A stretch of 64,000 bases of DNA from Streptomyces himalayensis subsp. himalayensis (lineage in GTDB: Bacteria > Actinomycetota > Actinomycetes > Streptomycetales > Streptomycetaceae), in assembly GCF_013778455.1 (NCBI RefSeq), contig NZ_JACEHE010000010.1, positions 1-64,000 on the forward strand, given 5' to 3'. This document shows, one piece after another, positions 45,732-53,371 of this stretch (the first letter of the stretch is position 1; each line of letters starts with the position of its first letter). Made by a program: the position numbers and the translations under genes. The notes beneath the pieces are model-generated. The model did no database searches and was not told the origin of the DNA. It worked only from the letters and a program-made list of their open reading frames with translations.

Positions 45732-46058
45732 CTACTCCTGTGCGTGCCGGATGGCGTCCAGCACGATGTGGGCGATGTGTTCGTCGGTGAGGCCGTACTG
45801 GATCTCGCGGGCCTGGCGTCTGGTCGTCACGATCCGGGAGTTGCGCAGTACCCGCAGGTGCTGCGAGACCAGCGGCTGGCTCACCCCGAGGACGGCGACC
45901 AGTTCGTGGACGTACTTTCCGCCCTCGGACAGCTCGCGCACGATGCCGAGGCGGACGGGGGAGGCCAGCGCCTTCAGCAGGTCACTGGCGGCCTCCAGGG
46001 CGCGTATCGGTTCGTCCGCCGGAGTTGTCGACGGGGGAGGTGTCGTTGTCACATGCAT
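45732..46058 (-). CDS. ArsR/SmtB-family metalloregulator
   Basis: A 108-residue winged-helix repressor (LLKALASPVRLGIVRELSEG, VSQPLVSQHLRVLRNSRIV). Helix 5 reads TDEHIAHIVLDAIRHAQE, giving the D-x-H...H-x-x-E pattern of the alpha-5 metal site of CzrA/SmtB-type zinc or cobalt sensors, with Glu in place of the last His. ATG 46058 lacks a ribosome site, and an operator-like motif abuts it, so a leaderless start at ATG 46058 or GTG 46052 is possible. It probably senses zinc excess and controls itself and the His-rich gene. Confidence 0.88.
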   Translation of the reverse strand: MHVTTTPPPSTTPADEPIRALEAASDLLKALASPVRLGIVRELSEGGKYVHELVAVLGVSQPLVSQHLRVLRNSRIVTTRRQAREIQYGLTDEHIAHIVLDAIRHAQE

Positions 46059-46084
46059 ACATTAGCAAGTGACAATGATTTCCG
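46059..46084 (-). promoter_or_regulatory. Overlapping ArsR-like operator and Zur-like box
   Basis: On the plus strand ACATTAGCAAGTGACAAT (46059-46076) matches the site at 46484-46501 at 14 of 18 positions. It overlaps TGACAATGATTTCCG (46070-46084), which matches the Streptomyces Zur box TGAAAATGATTTTCA at 12 of 15. Both lie directly upstream of the ArsR gene. Confidence 0.55.
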
Positions 46085-46117
46085 GTTCGGGCTCGTGTCG
46101 CCGGATGCGGATCCGGG

Positions 46118-46420
46118 TCAGTGATCGTCCCAGTGGTCGTCGTGTGCGGCGTGACGGTGGCCGTCGTGCACGTAGTCCACGTGGTCCTCGTGCGGCACGG
46201 CCACGTGGCCGCAGCCCTCGCCGTGCTGGTGGTCGTGGCCCTCATGGGTGGTGTGGCCGGCGCTCGCGCACTCGTCGACGTGGCCGCCGTGGGCCTTGTG
46301 GATGTGCCCGTCGTGCGCGTAGTCGGTGTGGTCGCCGTGCGGGATGGCGACGTGGCCGCAGCCCTCGCCGTGGGTGTGCGTGTGGCCGTCGTGCGTGCGG
46401 TGCTCGGTGGCGGTGGTCAT
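46118..46420 (-). CDS. Histidine-rich metal-binding protein with two internal repeats
   Basis: A 100-residue protein with about one third His, otherwise rich in Asp, Gly and Ala. Two copies of a unit HGEGCGHVAxPHxDHxDYxHDGHxHxAH start near residues 17 and 66, joined by a His/Glu-rich linker. Each repeat carries one Cys. No signal peptide is seen, so it probably buffers zinc or a similar metal in the cytoplasm. It sits between two ArsR genes and shares an upstream site with the first. The reading frame is well defined by the repeat and by the ATG at 46420. Confidence 0.85.
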   Translation of the reverse strand: MTTATEHRTHDGHTHTHGEGCGHVAIPHGDHTDYAHDGHIHKAHGGHVDECASAGHTTHEGHDHQHGEGCGHVAVPHEDHVDYVHDGHRHAAHDDHWDDH

Positions 46421-46483
46421 GCGGTGCTCCTCGTGGTGCTCTCCGGTTGCTTGCGGCTCGCGCTCCGCAGGCTTTGCGTGGCC

Positions 46484-46501
46484 ACATTAACATATGGCAA
46501 T
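46484..46501 (-). promoter_or_regulatory. ArsR-like operator upstream of the His-rich gene
   Basis: ACATTAACATATGGCAAT shares 14 of 18 bases with the site at 46059-46076. It lies 64-81 bp upstream of the His-rich protein start, in a short AT-rich stretch within very GC-rich DNA. Confidence 0.55.
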
Positions 46502-46579
46502 TCACGCATGTGTTGCCCGAAGTCCACCCGCTTTAGGCGCAGTTGGATCCCGTGGGTCGGTCCGGTCGTCGGCTGGACG

Positions 46580-46957
46580 TCAGCCGGGGTCCCGCACGTC
46601 GAGCCGCAGGTGTTCGATGTGGTGGACGGCCTGGTCGAGGAGCTGTGCCACGTGGTCGTCGTAGAGGCGGTAGACGATACGGCGGCCGTCGCGCCGCCCG
46701 GTGACCAGGCCCAGGGCGCGCAGCAGTCGCAACTGGTGGGAGACCGCGGACTGCTCCATCCCCACAGTGGTGGCGAGTTCGGTGACCGAGTGCGCGGACT
46801 GGCGAAGGGCGGTGAGGATCAGCAGTCGGGAGGGTGTGGCCAGCGCCTGGAGAGTGGCGGCGACCGAGACGGCGGTTGACTCGTCGAGGTGGGCGGCCGC
46901 GATGACGTCGCGGCCGCCCACGGCGTCGCCGGGGGGCACCGGCTCACCGGCGTGCAC
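46580..46957 (-). CDS. ArsR/SmtB-family metalloregulator (CzrA-like alpha-5 site)
   Basis: A 125-residue winged-helix repressor (LQALATPSRLLILTALRQS, MEQSAVSHQLRLLRALGLV). The C-terminal helix reads YDDHVAQLLDQAVHHIEH, reproducing D-x-H-x10-H-x-x-H, the full alpha-5 zinc/cobalt site of CzrA. GTG 46957 overlaps the ferredoxin gene by 14 nt. It closes the Zur-headed operon, so a repressor sensing metal excess is co-transcribed with genes sensing metal shortage. Confidence 0.88.
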   Translation of the reverse strand: MHAGEPVPPGDAVGGRDVIAAAHLDESTAVSVAATLQALATPSRLLILTALRQSAHSVTELATTVGMEQSAVSHQLRLLRALGLVTGRRDGRRIVYRLYDDHVAQLLDQAVHHIEHLRLDVRDPG

Positions 46958-47351
46958 GGAGCCGTGCCTCGCGTGGTGGGCGGATGAACTGCAGTTCCAG
47001 TGCCGTGGGGGCCTTCGCCATCCCGGGACCGCCGTCGGCGGCCCAGCGCAGGACGTCGTCCGTGCAGTCGTCGTCCATGGCGAAGCCGATCCAGGTCGCC
47101 CGTCCGCCGGCCTGGCGTCCGGCGGCGGAGGGCTGGACGACGATGACGTTGGCCTGGTCGCAGGGGCCGAGGCAGTCCGTCGTACGGACCTGGAAGCCGT
47201 GCTCGGCCGCTGCGGCGCGCAGCCGGTCCAGCTGCCAGGCGTGGTCGGTGCCGGGGTGCTTGCGCGGGTTGCCGCAGCAGCAGCCCCGGCAGACGACGAG
47301 CGTGCAGGGGCGTGCGCGCGCCGCGCCGACGGTCACCGTACGCGGGCTCAC
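46944..47351 (-). CDS. Thioredoxin-like (2Fe-2S) ferredoxin-domain protein
   Basis: A 135-residue protein. The N-terminal Cys cluster (VVCRGCCCGNPRKHPG) and a second pair (TTDCLGPCDQANVIVVQP) match the thioredoxin-like [2Fe-2S] fold; the C-terminal extension reads WIGFAMDDDCTDDVLRW. GTG 47351 overlaps the WD40 gene stop (GTGA). Its conserved place beside a COG0523 GTPase and Zur suggests a part in metal delivery or redox control of metal sites. Whether it binds a cluster or zinc cannot be told. Confidence 0.85.
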   Translation of the reverse strand: MSPRTVTVGAARARPCTLVVCRGCCCGNPRKHPGTDHAWQLDRLRAAAAEHGFQVRTTDCLGPCDQANVIVVQPSAAGRQAGGRATWIGFAMDDDCTDDVLRWAADGGPGMAKAPTALELQFIRPPREARLRARR

Positions 47352-48415
47352 AGGGCGGTCCTGGAAGGCACCCCGTAAGCCCGGACCCGGCCGTCCCGGT
47401 AGGCGGCGATCAGCAGGTGCGGTCCGGCCCAGGCCAGCGCCGCGACTCCCGCGCCGTCCCCGGTCAACTCCCGTGCAGGGCTCAGGCGTTGCTGCGGACG
47501 TCCCGCGGTCGCGTACCACAGCGCCACCGTGCCGTCGGCGCCGCCGCTGGCCAGGTGGCCTCCGTTGCCCGGCCGCCAGGCCAGCGCGGTGACCGTCTCG
47601 TGGCAGCGCAGGGAGCGCGGTGCGGTGCCTGCCGGGCCCTTGCCGGAGAAGTCCCACACCGTCACGTCCGGTGCGCCGTCGGCGGCCAGCCAGAACCCGG
47701 TGTCGTCGAAGGCGAGGCGGGAGACCTTCTCGGGGTAGCCGGACATGGTCAGTTCGCTGCCGTCCCGGGTACGCCAGATATGGATCGAGGCGTCCTGGTT
47801 GCCGCTGCAGATCCACTTCCCGGTGGGTGCGACGGCGAGCGCGAGGTGCGAGCCGACATAGGGGTACGTCACCACCGGCTTCGGAGTGTGCCGCTCGTGC
47901 CCGTGCACGGCGCCGTAAGCGGCCACCGCGAGCCGCCGCCCCTGCCGCATCCAGGCAAGGTCGGTGACGGTGGACGCGGCGGGATCCGTACGCCACAACT
48001 CCTCACCGTCCGCGTCCAGGACGAGGGTACGGCGCCCTGAGGCCACGGCGACCCTCCCCCAGCCTCGGCTTCGCTCGGCCGGGGGGACCCCCACGGGATC
48101 CGCCCACGCCGCGGCAGCCGACCAGGCGCCGGACTCCCGTACTGTCGTACGGCCGTCCTTGCGCCGCCACAGCGCGTACCCCATCGGACCGGTGGCCGCC
48201 AAGTGTCCGGCGTCCGGGGCGAGTTCGACGCTCAGTGCCCCGCTGGGCAGTTCGAGGGCGCCCATCTCGGCCCCCATCGCCGCGTCCAGTACCCGGACCG
48301 TGCCCTCGGCACCCGCCACGGCCACCAGATCGCCGCGCGCGCTCAGGGCGACGGGCGCGTCGTCGACGGTGATGTCCCACGCGACGGTGAGGCCGGAGTC
48401 GACCGTGGTGCTCAC
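47348..48415 (-). CDS. WD40-repeat protein of the Zur operon
   Basis: A 355-residue protein made of WD40-type repeats, for example GNQDASIHIWR, GAPDVTVWDFSG and GGADGTVALWY, with typical GH-to-WD spacing, so a 7-bladed propeller is likely. No catalytic domain is visible. GTG 48415 overlaps the GTPase stop (GTGA) and its own stop overlaps the ferredoxin gene. It may act as a scaffold for the GTPase and its metal client proteins; that role is inferred only from the operon. Confidence 0.87.
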   Translation of the reverse strand: MSTTVDSGLTVAWDITVDDAPVALSARGDLVAVAGAEGTVRVLDAAMGAEMGALELPSGALSVELAPDAGHLAATGPMGYALWRRKDGRTTVRESGAWSAAAAWADPVGVPPAERSRGWGRVAVASGRRTLVLDADGEELWRTDPAASTVTDLAWMRQGRRLAVAAYGAVHGHERHTPKPVVTYPYVGSHLALAVAPTGKWICSGNQDASIHIWRTRDGSELTMSGYPEKVSRLAFDDTGFWLAADGAPDVTVWDFSGKGPAGTAPRSLRCHETVTALAWRPGNGGHLASGGADGTVALWYATAGRPQQRLSPARELTGDGAGVAALAWAGPHLLIAAYRDGRVRAYGVPSRTAL

Positions 48416-49428
48416 GCCACCGCCCCCGCCGTGGCCAGGCACGCGGCGAAGTCGCGCTCCAGTGCCTGCCGGTCGAGGTTCCGGCCGATGAACACGAGCC
48501 GGTTGCGCCGCTCCTCGCCGTCCCGCCAGTCCCGCCCGAACTGCCCGTCCAGCAGCATGTGCACGCCCTGGAAGACGTACTGCTTCGGGGCCCCGGCGAG
48601 AGCGAGGATGCCCTTGGAACGGAAGATGTCGACGCCCTTGGTGCGCAGCAGGGTGCCGAGCCAGGCGTTGAGCTTGTTCTCGTCGAGCTCGCCGGGCAGG
48701 TCGATGCCGACCGAGGTGACGGTGGTGTCGTGCTGGTGCTCGGTCTCGGTGAGGAAGGACGGGTCGTCGGCGAGGACGCGCTCAAGGTCGAACGCGCCGA
48801 CGTCCAGCACCTGCTGGAGGTCGATCTCGGCGTGCTGGGCGGGGATGATGCGTACGCCGGAGTTGATGGTCCGGACGCGGCGGACCACCTCCCCGAGGGT
48901 TTCCTCGTCCGCGAGGTCGGTCTTGTTGAGCACCAGGCGGTCGGCGAAGGCGATCTGCTCGACGGCCTCGTTCTCCACGCCCTCCGGCTTGACCTCGTCG
49001 AGGTGCTGGAGCACGTGGGCGGCGTCGACCAGGGTGACGATGGCGTCCAGGCGCAGCTGGGCGGCGATCTCGTCGTCCATGAAGAAGGTCTGCGCAACGG
49101 GTGCCGGGTCTGCGAGCCCGGTGGTCTCGATGAGGATGTGGTCGAACTTCTCCCGCCGGCGCATCAGCGCGCCGAGGATGCGGATGAGATCCCCGCGCAC
49201 GGTGCAGCAGATGCAGCCGTTGTTCATCTCGAAGATCTCTTCCTCGGCGTCGAGGACGAGCGCGTCGTCGATGCCGACCTCACCGAACTCGTTCTCGATG
49301 ACGGCGATCCTGAGGCCGTGGTTCTCAGTGAGGATGCGGTTGAGGAGGGTCGTCTTGCCCGAGCCGAGGAAACCGGTCAGGACGGTGACGGGAACTCGTT
49401 CGTCACGAGGTTCCGGTGTGGTGGTCAA
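48412..49428 (-). CDS. COG0523/CobW-type GTPase, probable zinc metallochaperone
   Basis: A 338-residue G3E GTPase. Walker A is GFLGSGKTT, the metal motif is GCICC, followed by ETTGLADP and the base-recognition NKTDL. The C-terminal CobW_C-like domain includes GAPKQYVFQGVHML. Zur-linked members of this family hand zinc to essential enzymes under shortage. The start is TTG 49428, with AGGAGC upstream. The gene is embedded in the zur operon between a 96-residue Cys-containing protein and a WD40 gene. Confidence 0.92.
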   Translation of the reverse strand: MTTTPEPRDERVPVTVLTGFLGSGKTTLLNRILTENHGLRIAVIENEFGEVGIDDALVLDAEEEIFEMNNGCICCTVRGDLIRILGALMRRREKFDHILIETTGLADPAPVAQTFFMDDEIAAQLRLDAIVTLVDAAHVLQHLDEVKPEGVENEAVEQIAFADRLVLNKTDLADEETLGEVVRRVRTINSGVRIIPAQHAEIDLQQVLDVGAFDLERVLADDPSFLTETEHQHDTTVTSVGIDLPGELDENKLNAWLGTLLRTKGVDIFRSKGILALAGAPKQYVFQGVHMLLDGQFGRDWRDGEERRNRLVFIGRNLDRQALERDFAACLATAGAVA

Positions 49429-49437
49429 TTCGGGCTC

Positions 49438-49728
49438 CTAGTGGTCCTGATGGTTGGCCTGGTCGGGGGCGAGCAGGGCGTGCCGCAGGTCGTCCTCGGT
49501 GATCCGGTCGGCGGGCTGGTGCAGGGTCCAGCGGCGGGCCGCGCCGTCCATAGGCAGGACGGCGACGATGGTCTCCACCGGTGGGCAGCCGGGCTCGGTG
49601 CAGGCGAGTTGCCGGACCATGACGGCGGTGTCGTCGTCGAGACAGAGCAGGGTGCGCACGGTCTGCTTCAGCTCGCGCAGCTGCGGGCTCGGCCCGGGCT
49701 GTCCTGGTGTTCGGGCTCCCAACGGCAC
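49438..49728 (-). CDS. Small conserved protein with CxxxxC motif in the Zur operon
   Basis: A 96-residue protein. The central motif VRQLACTEPGCPPVETIVAVL holds two Cys, and a His/Asp-rich tail ends QANHQDH. I recognise it only as a small protein conserved beside COG0523 GTPases. GTG 49728 is chosen for GAGGGAG about 8 nt upstream; the gene overlaps the 3' end of zur by 61 nt. Two Cys plus a His-rich tail would suit transient metal binding. Confidence 0.72.
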   Translation of the reverse strand: MPLGARTPGQPGPSPQLRELKQTVRTLLCLDDDTAVMVRQLACTEPGCPPVETIVAVLPMDGAARRWTLHQPADRITEDDLRHALLAPDQANHQDH

Positions 49729-50138
49729 GGCGGCACTCCCTCTCGGTCTTCGGTGGTGTGGCAGTCGGTGCACAGGCCGGTGAGTTCGACGGTGTGCTCC
49801 ACGGCGGCGAACCCGGTGTCGGCGGCGATCCGGTCGGCCCACTGCTCGACGACCTCGGAGTCAACCGGCCGGCTGCTGCCGCAGGCGCGGCAGATCAGGT
49901 AGTGGCGGTGGCCGTCGGCGGGCCGCCGACGGTAGAGCCGTCCGCCCGCCTCGTCGCGTACGACGTCCACACCGCCCTCCGCCTCCAGGTCACGCAGTGC
50001 GCGGTAGACGGTGGTCAGGCCGATCGATTGGGCGTCGGCGACCAGCAGGGCGTGCAACTCCTGGGCGGACACGAAGTCCTGGCAGCCCGCGAGCGCACTC
50101 AGGACCGACTTCCGCTGCCGGGTCGTCCGGCCACCCAC
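49668..50138 (-). CDS. zur: Zinc uptake regulator, Fur family
   Basis: A 156-residue Fur-family repressor. It has a winged helix (SAQELHALL, GLTTVYRALRDLEAEG), the regulatory motif HRHYLICRACG, and a C-terminal CTDCH zinc site. The sequence and the zinc-linked neighbours favour Zur over Fur or PerR. GTG 50138 has AGGGG 10 nt upstream. A Zur-like box 50 bp upstream implies autoregulation. The C-terminal about 20 residues overlap the next gene. Confidence 0.9.
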   Translation of the reverse strand: MGGRTTRQRKSVLSALAGCQDFVSAQELHALLVADAQSIGLTTVYRALRDLEAEGGVDVVRDEAGGRLYRRRPADGHRHYLICRACGSSRPVDSEVVEQWADRIAADTGFAAVEHTVELTGLCTDCHTTEDREGVPPCRWEPEHQDSPGRARSCAS

Positions 50139-50187
50139 GACAGATCACCCCTTCAGCGCTCGCTGGAACGTCACGTGCAAGGCTAAA

Positions 50188-50202
50188 TGAAAATGAAATC
50201 CA
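50188..50202 (-). promoter_or_regulatory. Zur-like box upstream of zur
   Basis: TGAAAATGAAATCCA matches TGAAAATGATTTTCA at 12 of 15 positions and lies 50 bp before the zur start. A separate inverted repeat, CACATGA / TCATGTG with an 8-nt spacer (50207-50228), follows it on the plus strand and may bind another factor. Confidence 0.55.
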
Positions 50203-50288
50203 TAGCCACATGAACGATAGCTCATGTGTGTGTGGGTGTGCGAGACCGAGGTGGGGTGTGCGAGACAAGGTGGGTGGAGGCGCCGGCC

Positions 50289-50342
50289 GCACGGTCGGCG
50301 GCACAGAGGGGTCCGGCACGGTCGGCGGCACAGAGGGGTCCG
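50289..50342 (+). repeat. Perfect 27-bp tandem duplication
   Basis: A 27-bp unit beginning GCACGGTCGGCGGCACAGAG is present twice with no mismatch (50289-50315, 50316-50342). It lies in the 281-bp gap between zur and the 3' end of the P-type ATPase gene. A GGTGTGCGAGAC direct repeat lies just before it. No gene is seen in this gap. Confidence 0.85.
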
Positions 50343-50419
50343 GTGCGGGGGAGCAGGTGCCGGAGCGCGTGCAGTTCGTCCTGTGTGTCGGGGATCGCCG
50401 GGCCGGCGGCGTGGGGGGA

Positions 50420-52708
50420 TCAGTGCACGCGCCGCTCCTCCAGTGGTGCGGCGCGCAGTCGTGCGGCGGTGTCGCTCGGCAGGTGCGGGGTGTGGCCCAC
50501 GAGTCGGGCGGAGTTGGCGACCACGGCGATGCTGCTGGTGTTGTGGAGCAGGGCGGCCAGGACGGGGTTGATGGAGCCGCCGGCGCCTGCGATGAGGCCG
50601 GCGAGGTTCACGCCGATGGAGAGTGTGTAGTTCTGCCGTACGACGCGCAGGGTGTGCCGGCTGAGTTCGACGACGGCTGCGACTTGGCGCAGGTCGTTTC
50701 CGGCCAGGGCGATGTCGGCGGTCTCCAGGGCGACGTGGGAGGAGTGGGCGCCCATGACGATGCCGACGTCCGCGAGGGCCAACGCAGGTGCGTCGTTGGT
50801 GCCGTCGCCGACCATCGCCACGCTGTGGCCTTCTGCCTGGAGGTCGCGGATCAGCTGGAGTTTGGCCTCGGGCAGTGCGTGGGCGTGGACCTCGGTGATG
50901 CCGAGGGTGTCGGCCACGGCCTGGGCGGTCTCGGGTGCGTCGCCGGTCAGCAGCACGATGCGGGTCACCCCGAGGTCCGTCAACTGGCGGACGACGGTGT
51001 CGGCTCCACCGCGTACGGCGTCGGACAGGCCGAGCATGCCGATCAGCTTGTCGTCGTGGGCGAGGCAGATGACGGTCTCGCCGGCGGCGCGCAGTCGGCT
51101 CGTCCAGTCCTGGGCGACCTCGGACAGTTCCAGGCCGTGGCGGCGCAGCAGGGCGGGGCTGCCCACCAGCAGGCGGCTGCCGTCGAGTTCGGCGCGTACG
51201 CCCATGCCGAGGACGACCTCGCAGGCTTGGTGGATCGGGATGTGCAGGTGCTGTTCCTCGGTGCGCCGGACGATGGCTTCGGCGAGCGGGTGCCGGGCGT
51301 GCAACTCGCCGGAGGCCGCCAGGCTCAGCACCTCGTCGGCGGTGACCGCCTCGTCGAGCGTGACCACGCTGGTCACCAGGGGGCGGCCGAGCGTGAGGGT
51401 GCCGGTCTTGTCGAAGACCACGGCGGTGACGCGGCCGATCCCTTCCAGGTGGGTGCCACCCTTGATGAGGGTGCCCCTGCGGGCACCGTTGCCGATGGCC
51501 GCGCTGATCGCGGTCGGGGTTGCCAGGCCCGCGGCGCACGGGCAGGCGATCAACAGCATCGTCATCGCCCGCCGGGCGTCCCGGGTCAGCACGTACGTGA
51601 TCCCCGCGAGGGTGAAGGAGACGGGTACGAAGCGGCGGGTGAAGGCGGCGGCGACGGTCTGGATCGGGGCCCGGTCGGCCTGCGCCTCCTCGACCCGGGT
51701 GATGATCCGCCCGACGACCGTGTCCTGCCCGACCGAGGTGGCCCGTACGGTCAGGGAGCCGGTGGAGACGAGGGTGCCCGCGTACACCTCGCTGCCGGGT
51801 TGCACGTACACCGGGAGCGCCTCGCCGGTGATGGCCGCCTGGTCGACCAGTGCCTCGCCGGACTCGGCGGTGCCGTCGACGGGGATGCGGTGGTGTTCGT
51901 ATACCGCGACCAGGTCCCCGGCCCTGACCTCCGCGAGGTCGACCTCCACCTCCACGCCGTCGCGGACCAGCCAGACCCGCTCCTCGCCGATGGAGAGCAG
52001 CTCCTCGATCGCGCGCCGGGTCCGCCGCAGGGTGATGGCCTGCAGGAATTCACCGATGTTGAGCAGCCACAGCACCATCAGCGCGACCACGTTCTCGCGA
52101 AGCACGAGCGAGATCACGGTCGCCGTCGTCACCAGCAGATCGGTGCCCGCGTGGCGTCGGCCGCCGAGGGTGCGTGCGGCGCCGCGGAAGAACGGCAGTC
52201 CGGTGAAGACGGTTACCGCGCCGAGCAAGCTGGTTGAGCCCGCCGGGGCCCAAGGGGGCCGGCCGAGCAGTCGCCGCAGTCCCACCAGGGCGAGCACCGC
52301 ACCGCCGATCACCAGCCGCGCGACCTCGCCGGTGGAGGAGTCGGGCACTGACCGGCTGGCCCTGGCGGGGACCTCCGGCGGCGGAGCCTCGGCGAGGGCG
52401 GCGACCAGCCGGTCCACGTCGACCAGGTCGGGCTGCATCCAGACGATCACGGTGCCGGTACGCGGGAAGATACGCAGCGCCCTGAACCCCGGCATCTCCA
52501 GGAACCGCTCATCGACGATCCCGGCGCAGCCGGGCCGCGCCCGCAACCAGGGCACCATCAGCCGTACGCGGCCTGCGGCGGCGGATCGCACCTCCACCCC
52601 GGAGCGGGAGCCGGGTGCGGGGGATACCGGGTCGGGAGCGGGAGCGGGAACGGCGGCGGAGCCGGAACCGGGCGCCGGGACGTCGCCGGATGCGGACGTG
52701 CCGGACAT
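50420..52708 (-). CDS. P1B-type metal-exporting ATPase, CtpC-like
   Basis: A 762-residue P-type ATPase. The membrane metal motif is ACPCAAG, the phosphorylation site VFDKTGTLT, the nucleotide-domain HP motif RHPLAEAI and the hinge GDGTNDAPAL; the last helices read ALLHNTSSIAVVANSARL. The N-terminal region lacks a CxxC metal-binding site. These features fit mycobacterial CtpC/CtpV-type exporters, and the preceding PacL-like gene supports a CtpC-like zinc (or manganese) exporter. It is co-transcribed with pacL, 12 nt apart. Zinc export is inferred from context. Confidence 0.88.
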   Translation of the reverse strand: MSGTSASGDVPAPGSGSAAVPAPAPDPVSPAPGSRSGVEVRSAAAGRVRLMVPWLRARPGCAGIVDERFLEMPGFRALRIFPRTGTVIVWMQPDLVDVDRLVAALAEAPPPEVPARASRSVPDSSTGEVARLVIGGAVLALVGLRRLLGRPPWAPAGSTSLLGAVTVFTGLPFFRGAARTLGGRRHAGTDLLVTTATVISLVLRENVVALMVLWLLNIGEFLQAITLRRTRRAIEELLSIGEERVWLVRDGVEVEVDLAEVRAGDLVAVYEHHRIPVDGTAESGEALVDQAAITGEALPVYVQPGSEVYAGTLVSTGSLTVRATSVGQDTVVGRIITRVEEAQADRAPIQTVAAAFTRRFVPVSFTLAGITYVLTRDARRAMTMLLIACPCAAGLATPTAISAAIGNGARRGTLIKGGTHLEGIGRVTAVVFDKTGTLTLGRPLVTSVVTLDEAVTADEVLSLAASGELHARHPLAEAIVRRTEEQHLHIPIHQACEVVLGMGVRAELDGSRLLVGSPALLRRHGLELSEVAQDWTSRLRAAGETVICLAHDDKLIGMLGLSDAVRGGADTVVRQLTDLGVTRIVLLTGDAPETAQAVADTLGITEVHAHALPEAKLQLIRDLQAEGHSVAMVGDGTNDAPALALADVGIVMGAHSSHVALETADIALAGNDLRQVAAVVELSRHTLRVVRQNYTLSIGVNLAGLIAGAGGSINPVLAALLHNTSSIAVVANSARLVGHTPHLPSDTAARLRAAPLEERRVH

Positions 52709-52720
52709 GGCGACCGCCTC

Positions 52721-53032
52721 TCAGTGCTCGTGGTCGTGGGCCTGTCCCTCGACACCGACCGCCGAGGGCGGCGGCGCCTCTTCACCCAGCTGCTCCCGGG
52801 CCTCCGCCATGAGGTCGCCTGCCTTCAGCCGGGCCTCCTCGGCGGCTTCCCCGAGCCGGCGCCCCGTCGTGATGCCGCCGGCGATGCCGTTGACCAGAAG
52901 TCGGCGGGCCACGGGTTTCGCCTTGGGTGCGGCCTTGGCGGCTCCCCGTAGAACCAGTGCTCCGGCGGTTCCGGACAGGGCGTAGTGCGTGATGCGGCCC
53001 ATGACCGCACCCGCGAAAGCGGCGGGATGCAT
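52721..53032 (-). CDS. DUF1490/PacL-type P-ATPase-associated chaperone
   Basis: A 103-residue protein: a hydrophobic N-terminal helix (AGAVMGRITHYALSGTAGALVL), then a basic and helical stretch (EEARLKAGDLMAEAREQLG), and a C-terminal metal motif AHDHEH. This is the layout of mycobacterial PacL proteins, whose C-terminal Asp/His motif binds zinc and which form membrane platforms with CtpC-type pumps. ATG 53032 has GGAGG upstream. Its place directly before the P-type ATPase gene is diagnostic. Confidence 0.85.
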   Translation of the reverse strand: MHPAAFAGAVMGRITHYALSGTAGALVLRGAAKAAPKAKPVARRLLVNGIAGGITTGRRLGEAAEEARLKAGDLMAEAREQLGEEAPPPSAVGVEGQAHDHEH

Positions 53033-53169
53033 CGTGGCCTCCTTCCGCGGAGCGGATTCATCCGACTTTGGCGCGGTAAATCCATTCTCGCCCCACAGGG
53101 GATGTCGCGCACCAGTCGTAGCGCGCCGGGCCGAGACGACAGAGTCACCCACGAGTCACAGCAATCCCA

Positions 53170-53198
53170 TTGCCTCCTCTTTTGAAAATGATTATCGT
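53170..53198 (+). promoter_or_regulatory. Promoter covered by a strong Zur-like box
   Basis: TTGCCT (53170-53175) and TATCGT (53193-53198) are spaced by 17 bp. Within them TGAAAATGATTATCG (53183-53197) matches the Zur consensus at 13 of 15, a classic repressor position. The promoter points to the anchored-repeat operon, and the divergent pacL start lies 150 bp away. The rest of this 339-bp gap shows only a second possible start at 53246. Confidence 0.65.
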
Positions 53199-53371
53199 CT
53201 TATTCGTGCCGGGGGGCATGGACATGACGTAGAGGGGGGTCTCCTTTGCGTATCCGCAACCGCCTGTTGACCGTCGCCGGTGTCGCCGCCGGCGCGCCGG
53301 CCCCGGCGGGGCACAACCCCACGCAGCGTTCCGAGACCGAGACCTACACCTTCGTACCTAGGGAGATCACC

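Noticed and set aside
50224..50630. Plus-strand frames over the zur-ctpC gap
   Set aside because: They run across repeats and antisense to the ATPase gene with no start support.
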